Shown: one piece after another, positions 16,538-24,400 of the stretch
How the letters are laid out: the number at the start of each line of letters is the position of its first letter
How positions within the stretch are numbered: position 1 is the stretch's first letter
Assembly (NCBI GenBank): GCA_045636125.1
Contig: JAZTWX010000011.1
Location: forward strand, 13,112 to 77,111
From: HGM04593 sp045636125
GTDB lineage: Bacteria > Bacteroidota > Bacteroidia > Bacteroidales > Bacteroidaceae
Reading direction: 5' to 3'
Length of the DNA stretch: 64,000 bases
Position numbers and translations under genes: made by a program
The notes under the pieces: model-generated
Told to the model about the DNA's origin: nothing
The model's input: the letters and a program-made list of their open reading frames with translations, nothing else
Database searches by the model: none

Positions 16538-17487
16538 GAGAGGAAGAGAAAAAGATGTACGAAGCATCAATAAAATCGCACGACACCGAGGAGTTTCTCG
16601 ATATGTGGTTCTACCGCCCGCTGGGCTTCCGTTGCGCGCTCTTTTTCCGCAACCGCGGCATACACCCCAACGCAATTACTATAGCATCGATATTCCTGGG
16701 CATTGCAGCAGGCGTCTGCTTCTACCAAGAGAGCCTGCGCTGGAACATTCTGGGCATTCTGCTGCTCATGTGGGCCAACCTCTACGACAGCACCGACGGA
16801 CAGCTGGCACGCATCACCGGACAAAAGACCCGCTGGGGACGCATTCTCGACGGCTTTGCCGGCGACTGCTGGTTCTTCTGCATCTATTTTGCGATAGCCG
16901 CGCGTGAGACCTTCCGCCCCATCCCCTTTGCCCCGGAACACGAGTGGGGAGCCCTCATATGGATTCTCTGCTCATTCTGCGGTTTCTGGATACACGGCTC
17001 GCAATGCCAGCTTGCCGACTACTACCGCAACATCCACCTCTATTTCATACAGGAGAACAATGGCAACGAATTCCACAACTCCATAGCACAACGTGCCGAA
17101 TATGCAGCCACCCCCTGGAGAGGCAATTTTGTGTGGAAAATATTCCTCACCGCCTATATAGCCTACGTAGAGAACCAGGAGCGTATGTCGCCCGCTTTCC
17201 AAAAATTCATAAAGACCGTGCAAGAGCGTTACGGTACGAACATCCCCAAGCAGTTGCGCGATGAATTCCGCCGCGGGAGTCTGCCGCTTATGAAATACAC
17301 CAACATCCTCACATTCAACTCCCGAGCCATTATGCTCTGTTTTTCAATGCTCATTGGCGAGCTGTGGTGCTACCTCATATTCGAGATTGTGGTGCTTATG
17401 GCGTTGTTCATCTATATGCGGTTCCGCCACGAAACACTGTGCAAAAAACTCACAAAGAAAATTCTCGGAGGCTATGAATTCAATTAA
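16534..17487 (+). CDS. CDP-alcohol phosphatidyltransferase family membrane enzyme
   Basis: The 317-residue membrane protein has several helices and the CDP-alcohol phosphotransferase motif at residues 85-111: D85-STD88-G-QLAR-(8 residues)-G102-RIL-D106-GFAG-D111. In the standard motif the last two Asp residues are three apart; here four residues separate D106 and D111, a one-residue displacement read directly from the DNA. Family members transfer a phospho-alcohol between CMP and a lipid or polyol. GIHPNAITIASIFLG just upstream is also typical. Encoded between the ATP-grasp and HAD genes, it probably performs the lipid-forming step of the cassette. Confidence 0.87.
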   Translation: MREEEKKMYEASIKSHDTEEFLDMWFYRPLGFRCALFFRNRGIHPNAITIASIFLGIAAGVCFYQESLRWNILGILLLMWANLYDSTDGQLARITGQKTRWGRILDGFAGDCWFFCIYFAIAARETFRPIPFAPEHEWGALIWILCSFCGFWIHGSQCQLADYYRNIHLYFIQENNGNEFHNSIAQRAEYAATPWRGNFVWKIFLTAYIAYVENQERMSPAFQKFIKTVQERYGTNIPKQLRDEFRRGSLPLMKYTNILTFNSRAIMLCFSMLIGELWCYLIFEIVVLMALFIYMRFRHETLCKKLTKKILGGYEFN

Positions 17488-18187
17488 AGGCATAATATTC
17501 GACTACGGCGGCACCATCGACACCAACGGCATACACTGGGGCGAGGTCATCTGGGAACAATACCTTAAGGCCGGCATCGACATCGACCGCGAGCTCTACC
17601 GCGCAGCATACGTTCACGCCGAAAGAGCCCTTGCCGCACAGCGCATAATAATGCCCGACGACACCTTCCGCACCCTGCTCGACAAGAAAATTGCACAGCA
17701 ATTCGCTTTTCTGCAACAGCAACCCGCAGCACCGCAAACAACAGTGGAACAACAGAAAGAGGTGGCGCGCCTGTGCTACGAAAAGGTCCTTTTAACACTG
17801 CGCACCACCTGCGGCATTGTAGAAAAGCTATCACGCAACTATCCCCTGGTGCTTGTAACCAACTTCTACGGCAATATGCCGGTTGTGCTCAAGGAATTCT
17901 CGCTCGACAGATTTTTCCCCACAATAATAGAATCGTCGGTAGTGGGGCTGCGCAAGCCCGACCCGCAGCTCTTCGCCCTCGGAGTAGAAGCCATAGGTCT
18001 CGCGCCTGAAGAGATTCTTGTTGTGGGCGATTCTTACCGCAAGGACATTCACCCCGCACGTACCCTCGGCTGCAAAGCCGTGTGGCTTAAAAAAGTATGC
18101 TGGGCCGACGAGCCTATAATCCCCGGAGCAGAACCCACCGCAATAATAGAGTCGCTCGAAGAGCTACCACCGCTACTCGCCCGCTGA
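17474..18187 (+). CDS. HAD-superfamily hydrolase, variant DxGGT motif
   Basis: From ATG 17474 (overlapping the previous gene by 14 nt) the protein has 237 residues and a HAD fold. Motif I is FDYGGTID (D10 nucleophile), motif II VLVTNFYG, motif III RKPDPQLF, and motif IV VVGDSYRKD. The usual second Asp of DxD is Gly12 here, a variant seen in some HAD subgroups; it may change acid/base catalysis. A phosphatase acting on a lipid or alcohol phosphate made by the preceding genes is the simplest inference. It ends the coupled cassette, with 64 nt to the next gene. Confidence 0.87.
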   Translation: MNSIKGIIFDYGGTIDTNGIHWGEVIWEQYLKAGIDIDRELYRAAYVHAERALAAQRIIMPDDTFRTLLDKKIAQQFAFLQQQPAAPQTTVEQQKEVARLCYEKVLLTLRTTCGIVEKLSRNYPLVLVTNFYGNMPVVLKEFSLDRFFPTIIESSVVGLRKPDPQLFALGVEAIGLAPEEILVVGDSYRKDIHPARTLGCKAVWLKKVCWADEPIIPGAEPTAIIESLEELPPLLAR

Positions 18188-18251
18188 CACAAGGCAGCCG
18201 AACCAAAAGGCGACATATTCGTTTATAATAGGTAACCAAAAATAAATACCC

Positions 18252-19541
18252 ATGAAACGAATAACCCCAATGCTCACCGCACTGTTGCTCACCCTGCAAA
18301 GTGCAACGGCACAAGTATCCCCCAATAACTATTCACTGCAACACAAGGACAGCAGCTGGTACGTCACGCTCCACTACGACATTGAAAAGGTACCATCGAA
18401 CGCCGGTATGATTGTAGTCACCCACCTGTGCAACGCCGACACTTGCATTAGCTCGGCCGCACAATATTTCCAGGGCAAGAAATACAACAAACGCTATGTA
18501 AAAAGGCACGGGCACGCGCCCCACATACACAATGCCGGGAACAACGAATGCACCATTGTATTGCCCGAAGAGTATGCTAGCGACACCATCTGGGGCATAA
18601 CATACAGCGAGTACAGCGACAAGAACGGGACAACCTTTGCACTCGACACAATGAGCATTGCGCTGCCACCCGCACCCTCGTTCAGTTGCCACAGAGTAGC
18701 CGCCGCAAGCACCATTGCCGACCACATTGCCCGCGAACACCCATATGTAAAAAGCATAAGCCACTACACCCCGCTGCAGGACAAAGCCACCAACGCCCCC
18801 ACCAGGCAGATAGTGCGCTACCGAACCAACAGCGCCCTCCTCAACACCAACTATATGCGCAATGCAAAGACAATCGAAGAGATAATGGCGGTAATAAACA
18901 GCATTATGGCCGACAGCACCACCACAGTGGAGGGCGTGCAGATAGTGGGCTACAACTCCCCCGATGCCTACGAAGCGGGCAGCCGCCAGCTGGGCTACCA
19001 ACGCGCCATTGCCCTGCGCGACCACATACGCAAGCAGCACCACCTGCCACAAAAGGTGTTCGAGGTTGCCGACGGCGGCAGCAACTGGTCGCAGATATAT
19101 AACGACATTGCAGCCCTTTCACTCCCCCACGGCGACAGCCTCATAACTATGCTCAAGCGCGAGCCCTCCCCCACCAAGCGCGAACTTTTGCTGCGCAAAT
19201 ACGACAACGGACACATTTACAACGAACTCGCACGCGCCTCTTTTGCCAAGCACCGCGCAGCCGCCGTCAACGCCATCTACTACCATAACAAGCCCGACAG
19301 CGCAGCAATTGCCGTGAACAACGCAATAAACGAACTGCTTACCAACCCCACCCCCGACTATCACAAGATAGCCCACACACTGCGCAAATACAGAAACGAC
19401 CCCCGCGTGCTCAACCTGCAGGGAGTGATAGACTACCGTCGGCACCACCGCCACGCAGCCGAAAAAGCCTTCACAAAAGCAGCAGCAATGGGCGACGAGC
19501 AGGCCGCAGTTAACCTTATTATAATAAGCAACAACAAATAA
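18252..19541 (+). CDS. Secreted OmpA-like domain protein, otherwise unrecognised
   Basis: The 429-residue protein starts with a signal peptide (MKRITPMLTALLLTLQSATAQ). The N-terminal half is beta-rich (SWYVTLHYDIEKVPSNAGM). Residues about 195-290 resemble an OmpA-like peptidoglycan-binding fold (VEGVQIVGYNSPDAYEAG, YQRAIALRDHIRKQHH), and the C-terminus has a tetratricopeptide-like stretch (LNLQGVIDYRRHHRHAAEKA). This arrangement recalls OmpA-like accessory proteins of Bacteroidota fimbrial or envelope loci, but no fimbrillin genes are nearby. It is probably periplasmic or outer-membrane associated. Its relation to the preceding cassette is uncertain. Confidence 0.6.
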   Translation: MKRITPMLTALLLTLQSATAQVSPNNYSLQHKDSSWYVTLHYDIEKVPSNAGMIVVTHLCNADTCISSAAQYFQGKKYNKRYVKRHGHAPHIHNAGNNECTIVLPEEYASDTIWGITYSEYSDKNGTTFALDTMSIALPPAPSFSCHRVAAASTIADHIAREHPYVKSISHYTPLQDKATNAPTRQIVRYRTNSALLNTNYMRNAKTIEEIMAVINSIMADSTTTVEGVQIVGYNSPDAYEAGSRQLGYQRAIALRDHIRKQHHLPQKVFEVADGGSNWSQIYNDIAALSLPHGDSLITMLKREPSPTKRELLLRKYDNGHIYNELARASFAKHRAAAVNAIYYHNKPDSAAIAVNNAINELLTNPTPDYHKIAHTLRKYRNDPRVLNLQGVIDYRRHHRHAAEKAFTKAAAMGDEQAAVNLIIISNNK

Positions 19542-19571
19542 CCCACTCGGCAAGGAGCTTTTGAACACCAG

Positions 19572-19670
19572 TTGTACAAAAATTGCACGCAAGCCTTAAA
19601 AGAGTGCAAAATTCCACACTTTTTTGCACAAACCATTGGTAAGTGTGCAATTTTTCACTTACCTTTGTAC
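19572..19670. promoter_or_regulatory. Phased array of TTGCAC/GTGCAA hexamers (candidate operator)
   Basis: The hexamers alternate in orientation: TTGCAC at 19583, GTGCAA at 19604, TTGCAC at 19624 and GTGCAA at 19645, with start-to-start distances of 21, 20 and 21 bp (two helical turns). Near-matches TTGTAC lie at 19572 and 19665. The last full unit lies between the -33 and -7 elements of the promoter for the DUF2147 gene. This geometry suggests cooperative binding of a dimeric regulator; none is identified. Confidence 0.5.
19636..19667 (+). promoter_or_regulatory. Promoter of the DUF2147 gene
   Basis: TTG at 19636-19638 is followed after 21 nt by TACCTTTG at 19660-19667, an excellent match to the Bacteroidota housekeeping promoter. 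The ATG lies 30 nt downstream. Confidence 0.75.
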
Positions 19671-19696
19671 ACAATTTCTTAAAAACATAGCACAAA

Positions 19697-20152
19697 ATGA
19701 AAAAATTAATCTTCACACTCCTGTGGGCAACAATGCTTGCAATGCCCTCTTTTGCACAAAGTATCAACAAAAACGGCGACGAGATTATTGGTGAATACCT
19801 CACCGACCGCGGCGGCAGCAAAAGCAAGGTGCGAGTAACAAAAGAGACCAACGGCACCTATACAGCACAGATTTTCTGGGTTGAGAACCCTCTCGACAAG
19901 AACGGCAACAAACGCAAGGACGTCAACAACCCCGACAAGAACCTGCGTAACGTAGACATCGACAAGGTTGTTATTGTAAAAGGCCTGAAATTCGACAAGA
20001 GCGAGGGCGAGTGGAACGGCGCAAAGATTTACGACCCCTCAAAAGGTATACGCGTAAATGTGGAAGCCGAGTTTGTCGATGCAAAGAAACTCAAACTTTT
20101 TGGTAACATTTGGGGCATAGGCACCACCATCTACTGGACTAAACTGAAATAA
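19697..20152 (+). CDS. DUF2147 family secreted protein
   Basis: The 151-residue protein has a signal peptide (MKKLIFTLLWATMLAMPSFAQ) and a single small beta-rich domain. GEYLTDRGGSKSKVRVTKE near the N-terminus, DKVVIVKGLKFDKSEGEWNG in the middle and the closing GNIWGIGTTIYWTKLK fit DUF2147, a periplasmic or surface protein family of unknown function and typical size. It has its own strong promoter overlapped by a phased hexamer array, so it is probably tightly regulated. Neighbouring genes give no functional hint. Confidence 0.85.
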   Translation: MKKLIFTLLWATMLAMPSFAQSINKNGDEIIGEYLTDRGGSKSKVRVTKETNGTYTAQIFWVENPLDKNGNKRKDVNNPDKNLRNVDIDKVVIVKGLKFDKSEGEWNGAKIYDPSKGIRVNVEAEFVDAKKLKLFGNIWGIGTTIYWTKLK

Positions 20153-20201
20153 GCAGAGGACATAACGTCAGTTCGATATAAAATCGTTCAAATTACGAAC
20201 C

Positions 20202-20282
20202 TGTCATCCCGACAGAGCGAAGCGACGAGGGATCTCAAAATATCGAAAAATAAGAGATCTCTCACATACGTTCGAGATGACA
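20202..20282. repeat. Intergenic hairpin repeat of the GTCATCCC...GATGAC type
   Basis: The sequence starts TGTCATCCCGACAGAGCGAA and ends CGAGATGACA. Outer arms TGTCATC (20202-20208) and GATGACA (20276-20282) pair, as do inner GGGATCTC (20229-20236) and GAGATCTCT (20254-20262). I recall the wording, including the GAGCGAAGCGACGAGG core, as typical of dispersed palindromic repeats found between genes in several bacterial phyla. It lies 50 nt after the DUF2147 stop. Confidence 0.5.
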
Positions 20283-20357
20283 AGCACATCAATTTATTGC
20301 GAAAATCTTATATCTAATTCACGTTAATATAGTAAGGTTTTGATTTTAGTAATTAAG

Positions 20358-20393
20358 AAACAGCGTGTTCAAAAATTTTTGAACACGCTGTTT
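20358..20393 (-). terminator. Perfect 36-bp palindrome, probable terminator
   Basis: AAACAGCGTGTTCAAAAA and its exact complement form an 18-nt-arm palindrome (20358-20393). It lies 23 nt past the stop of the minus-strand acetyltransferase remnant and would end that transcript. The T-rich tail after the minus-strand hairpin is modest (TTTCTTAATTA). Confidence 0.65.
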
Positions 20394-20416
20394 AGGTATA
20401 TTATGGATAGCTCAAG

Positions 20417-20976
20417 CTATTCCACTCGCTTAATCACACGGCAGGGATTGCCCACTGCCACGCTGCCCGAAGGAATATCGCGTACCACCACGCTGCCGGC
20501 ACCAATTGTAACATTGTCGCCAATGGTGACACCCGGCAGCACCTGCACGCCTGCACCTATCCACACGTTGTTGCCCACGGTAATGGGCTTGGCATATTCG
20601 AGCCCCTTGTTGCGCTGCTCCACGTTTATGGGGTGTCCTGCAGTGTGGAAACCACAGGAGGGACCTATAAATACGTTGTCGCCAAAGGTTACGGGAGCCG
20701 CATCGAGGATTACGAGATTGTGGTTGGCATAAAAATTGCAGCCAAGCGATATATTGTAACCATAGTCGCACCAGAATGAGGGCTCAATGGTATAGCTGCC
20801 GTTGTGCGCCCCACTATTTTTGAAAGCAAGGCAGCACGCTCCTCGTAATTATCGTATGGCATTTGATTGTACTGCGCGCACAGCACTTTGCATGCATTGC
20901 GTTCGGCAATGAGACCGGCATCGTAGTTGGCATCGTAGAGCTCGCCACGCAGCATTTTTTCCTTTTCCGCGTTCAT
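20417..20976 (-). pseudogene. Sugar O-acetyltransferase (maltose acetyltransferase type), frameshifted
   Basis: Two overlapping frames together encode a complete hexapeptide-repeat acetyltransferase of about 186 residues. The first begins MNAEKEKMLRGELYDANYD at ATG 20976 and is good until LLSKIVGRT. The second resumes with NGSYTIEPSFWCDYGYN and continues through GPSCGFHTAGHPIN, VWIGAGVQVLPGVTIG and AVGNPCRVI to the stop at 20417. A single missing base near 20800-20806 (ACA ACG instead of ACA AAC G) separates them. The family acetylates sugars with acetyl-CoA in the cytoplasm. Because no other damage is visible, the break is recent or a sequencing error. It begins two nt after the pflA stop. 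Confidence 0.82.
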
Positions 20977-20978
20977 AA

Positions 20979-21707
20979 TCAATTCACATACACACAAGGG
21001 AAATACTCGCAGAAAAGAGCCTTTGCAGCATCGAGCTGCTCGGGGCTGTTCTCCTTCACGCCCTTGAGCTTATATTCCCAGCCAAGAGCATCGTATTTGT
21101 GCACGCCCAGTGTGTGATAGGGCAGAATCTCGACACGCTGCACCATTTTGTAACCGCCAAGAGCCGTGCCAAGCGCACGGATATCCTCCTCTATTGCGCT
21201 GTACCCCTGAACAAGCACATAACGCAACCAGAAGGGTTTGTTATTCTCCTCCAACCAACGGGCGGTGCGCAGCGTCTGTTCGTTGCTGCGCTCGGTGAGC
21301 AGACGATGACGGTCGGGGTTAAATTGTTTAATGTCGAGCAATACAAGGTCGACAAGCGACAAGAGCTCCTCTACATCCTTGTTCCATATACTGCCATTGG
21401 TGTCAATGCACACGTGTATGCCCTGCTCCTTCAAACGCTTTACAAGGGGAATGAGCTCGGCAGCCTGCACTGTGGGTTCTCCACCGCTGAATGTAACGCC
21501 TCCCTTCTTGCCGAAGAAGGCTCTTTCATTCATTGCCATGCGCATAATCTCCTCTATTGAGGTCTCCTCGCTCTCGCCTTTGAGGTCTATGGTGTCGGGG
21601 TTTGCGCAGTAGAGGCAGCGGAAGTTACAGCCTTGCAGGAATATTACCAATCTGAGGCCGGGGCCGTCGAATGTGCCCATCGACTCGTATGAATGTACTC
21701 TAATCAT
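20979..21707 (-). CDS. pflA: Pyruvate formate-lyase activating enzyme
   Basis: This radical SAM enzyme installs the glycyl radical on PflB under anaerobic conditions. The 242-residue protein has the CX3CX2C cluster at C27, C31 and C34 (GCNFRCLYC), followed by KGGVTFSGGEPTVQ and DTNGSIW, all standard for PflA. It acts in the cytoplasm on the product of the adjacent pflB, which is transcribed first. An intrinsic terminator-like hairpin lies between the two genes, so PflA is probably made at a lower level. The sugar acetyltransferase remnant follows directly. Confidence 0.96.
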   Translation of the reverse strand: MIRVHSYESMGTFDGPGLRLVIFLQGCNFRCLYCANPDTIDLKGESEETSIEEIMRMAMNERAFFGKKGGVTFSGGEPTVQAAELIPLVKRLKEQGIHVCIDTNGSIWNKDVEELLSLVDLVLLDIKQFNPDRHRLLTERSNEQTLRTARWLEENNKPFWLRYVLVQGYSAIEEDIRALGTALGGYKMVQRVEILPYHTLGVHKYDALGWEYKLKGVKENSPEQLDAAKALFCEYFPCVYVN

Positions 21708-21723
21708 TTTTCTTATTCTTCAT

Positions 21724-21754
21724 TAAAAAGCAAAGGCCGACTCACTGCCGGCCT
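21724..21754 (-). terminator. Terminator-like hairpin between pflB and pflA
   Basis: On the minus strand, AGGCCG and CGGCCT (complement of 21749-21754 and 21734-21739) form a stem with a nine-base loop, followed by TTTGCTTTTT. It lies in the 67-nt gap between pflB and pflA. Partial read-through would give less activase than enzyme. Confidence 0.7.
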
Positions 21755-21774
21755 CTGCAATTGTTCTATATGAA

Positions 21775-24003
21775 TTACATACGCTCGTGGAAAGAACGTG
21801 AGATAACCTCCAACTGATGCTCGCGGCTCAATTTAATGAAGTTCACAGCGTAACCCGATACACGGATGGTCAATTGGGGATACTTTTCGGGGTGCTCCAT
21901 AGCGTCCATAAGCATTTCGCGGTTGAGCACGTTCACGTTCAGGTGGTGTGCACCCTTGGTGAAGTATCCGTCCATCATTGTAACAAGGTTCTCAACCTGT
22001 GTCTCTGTGTCAACACCCAACGATTTGGGAATAATTGAGAAGGTGTTGCTGATACCGTCCTGCGAGTCGCGGTAGCGGAGCTTTGCAACAGAGCTGAGCG
22101 ATGCAACGGCACCCTTCTTGTCGCGGCCGTGCATGGGGTTCGCACCGGGAGCGAAGGCAACGCCTTTGGCGCGTCCGTCGGGGGTAGCACCGGTCTTCTT
22201 TCCATACATTACGTTCGATGTAATTGTGAGGAGCGACAAGGTAGCCTGTGCGTTCTTGTAGATGGGGCGTTTCTTCAACTCCTCGCTGAAGAAGTACACG
22301 AGGTCGACACCCAAGTGGTCTACACGGTCGTCGTCGTTACCGAAGCAGGGGAATTCCTTCTCAATCTCAAAGCCCTCGGTGAGGCCAAGCTCGTTACGTT
22401 TTACAGTAACCTTACCATACTTGATAGCCGAGAGTGAGTCGAGCACGATAGAAAGACCTGCAACACCATAAGCAAGGTTTATTGTGGGGTTGGTGTCGAT
22501 GAGCGCCATCTGCGATTTCTCGTAGTAGTACTTGTCGTGCATATAGTGGATAATGTTCATTGCATCGTTGTAAACGCGTGCAATTTCCATAAGCACCTTC
22601 TTGTAGTTCGAAAGAACCTCTTCGTAGTTCAAGAGCTCGCCCGAGAGAACGGGGATATCCTTAACGATGAGTGTACCAGTGTTCTCGCAACGGCCACCGT
22701 TTATTGCAAGCAACAGAGCCTTTGCAAAGTTACAGCGTGCGCCGAAGAACTGAATCTGCTTACCGATAGCCTGGTAAGAAACGCAGCAAGCGATACCGTA
22801 GTCGTCGCAGTTGCGAACCTCACGCATAAGGGTATCGTTCTCATACTGTATTGAAGATGTATCGATTGACACCTTTGCACAGTACTCTTTGAAACCCTCG
22901 GGAAGCTCGGGCGACCAAAGAACGGTCATATTAGGCTCGGGCGAAGGACCGAGGTTGTAGAGTGTCTGCAAGAAACGGAACGATGTCTTTGTAACCTTTG
23001 TGCGTCCGTCGTTGAAACGGCCACCGATAGCCTCGGTAATCCAAGTGGGGTCACCGGCAAAGATATCGTTGTACGACTGCATACGCAAGTGGCGCACCAT
23101 ACGCAATTTAATTACGAACTGGTCGATGAGCTCCTGTGCAAATGTCTCGTCGATGTTTCCGTGGTCTAGGTCGTACTGAATGTAGATATCGAGGAAAGTA
23201 GAAACGTTACCAAGTGACATTGCGGCACCGTCGAGCTCTTTCACCGATGCGAGGTAGGCCATATACACCCACTGCACAGCCTCTTGTGCTGTTGTTGCGG
23301 GACGGCTGAGGTCGAGACCATAGTAGCTACCCATAACCTTCATCTCGCCAAGAGCCTTAATCTGCTCTGCAACCTCTTCGCGCAAACGTATTGTAGCGTC
23401 GGTCATAGGGCTTACAAGACCTTTGAGATCCTCTTTCTTGGCCTCGATAAGGCGGTCAACACCATAGAGAGCCAAACGACGGTAGTCACCGATTATACGG
23501 CCACGGGCATAGTTGTCGGGCAGACCGGTGAGGAAGCCGAGTGAACGGAATGTACGTATCTCGTCGGTGTAAGCATCGAACACACCGTCGTTGTGGGTCT
23601 TGCGGTAGTGATAGAAGATATCCTTTACCTTCTCGTCAACCTCAACACCATTCTCGCGGCAAGCCTTTTCAACCACCTTGATACCACCAAAAGGTTTAAT
23701 GGCACGTTTCAAAAGTTCGTCGGTCTGCAAACCCACGATGAGCTCATTTTCACGGTCAATGTAACCGGCCTTGTGAGATGTAATTGTAGAAACGGTCTTG
23801 TTGTCGAGCGAACGCACGCCATTGTTGGCACGCTCGTCGGCAAGAGCCTCAAGGCACTTGTCCCAAATTTTCTTGGTTCTCTCTGTGGGGCCTACAAGGA
23901 ACGACGCATCACCCTCATAAGGTGTAATGTTCTCGTGAACAAAATCGGCTACGTTAATTTCCTTGCTCCAACGGCCATCCTTAAACATTTGATTCAATTC
24001 CAT
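21775..24003 (-). CDS. pflB: Formate C-acetyltransferase (pyruvate formate-lyase)
   Basis: PflB converts pyruvate and CoA to acetyl-CoA and formate, a central fermentation step. From the ATG at 24003 (MELNQMFKDGRWSKEINVAD) the protein has 742 residues, close to the 760 of E. coli. The paired catalytic cysteines are C406-C407 (GIACCVSYQ), and the glycyl-radical loop near the C-terminus is TIRVSGYAV with Gly717. An in-frame upstream ATG would add 51 residues of unrelated, cysteine-bearing sequence and is rejected. It has a long leader with a TACCTTTG promoter element and is followed by a hairpin and pflA. Confidence 0.97.
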   Translation of the reverse strand: MELNQMFKDGRWSKEINVADFVHENITPYEGDASFLVGPTERTKKIWDKCLEALADERANNGVRSLDNKTVSTITSHKAGYIDRENELIVGLQTDELLKRAIKPFGGIKVVEKACRENGVEVDEKVKDIFYHYRKTHNDGVFDAYTDEIRTFRSLGFLTGLPDNYARGRIIGDYRRLALYGVDRLIEAKKEDLKGLVSPMTDATIRLREEVAEQIKALGEMKVMGSYYGLDLSRPATTAQEAVQWVYMAYLASVKELDGAAMSLGNVSTFLDIYIQYDLDHGNIDETFAQELIDQFVIKLRMVRHLRMQSYNDIFAGDPTWITEAIGGRFNDGRTKVTKTSFRFLQTLYNLGPSPEPNMTVLWSPELPEGFKEYCAKVSIDTSSIQYENDTLMREVRNCDDYGIACCVSYQAIGKQIQFFGARCNFAKALLLAINGGRCENTGTLIVKDIPVLSGELLNYEEVLSNYKKVLMEIARVYNDAMNIIHYMHDKYYYEKSQMALIDTNPTINLAYGVAGLSIVLDSLSAIKYGKVTVKRNELGLTEGFEIEKEFPCFGNDDDRVDHLGVDLVYFFSEELKKRPIYKNAQATLSLLTITSNVMYGKKTGATPDGRAKGVAFAPGANPMHGRDKKGAVASLSSVAKLRYRDSQDGISNTFSIIPKSLGVDTETQVENLVTMMDGYFTKGAHHLNVNVLNREMLMDAMEHPEKYPQLTIRVSGYAVNFIKLSREHQLEVISRSFHERM

Positions 24004-24165
24004 ATTTGTAAAATTAATGATTAAACCTCTTCCCGTTAATAAACTCTTTTCCTGCATTCGGGCACCCGCAGCAAATGCAGGGAGCCACAATTGCCGGCCG
24101 GCACAGGAACGAACAAGCAAAATATACATTTTGCTGCAATTGCCGCCCATGCTCACAGCCTATTG

Positions 24166-24173
24166 CAAAGGTA
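24166..24173 (-). promoter_or_regulatory. -7 element for pflB within a 397-bp gene-free interval
   Basis: The minus strand reads TACCTTTG here, a perfect -7 box, giving a leader of about 155 nt before pflB. No TTG is found at the exact spacing, so an activator may assist. The rest of the interval 24004-24400 (downstream of the glycerophosphodiesterase, upstream of pflB) shows no further gene; I see no strong terminator for the phosphodiesterase in it. Confidence 0.55.
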
Positions 24174-24400
24174 CAAAATTATCTTTTTCACCGCATCATT
24201 TTTTTCCACTAAAATGCAGCAGTTTCTCTCTTATTACAAAATTGTAAAAGCCACCCCGATAGCACATTTTCGGCTACACTCGCCGCCAAGTTGCATTTTA
24301 GCAAAAAGAAAGCCCGCTGCGCTACACAATGCGCCCGCGCAACCATTTTTGCTTGCAAAAAGATATTTTCGCAAGTTTACAGAATTGTAACGCTCACCCC

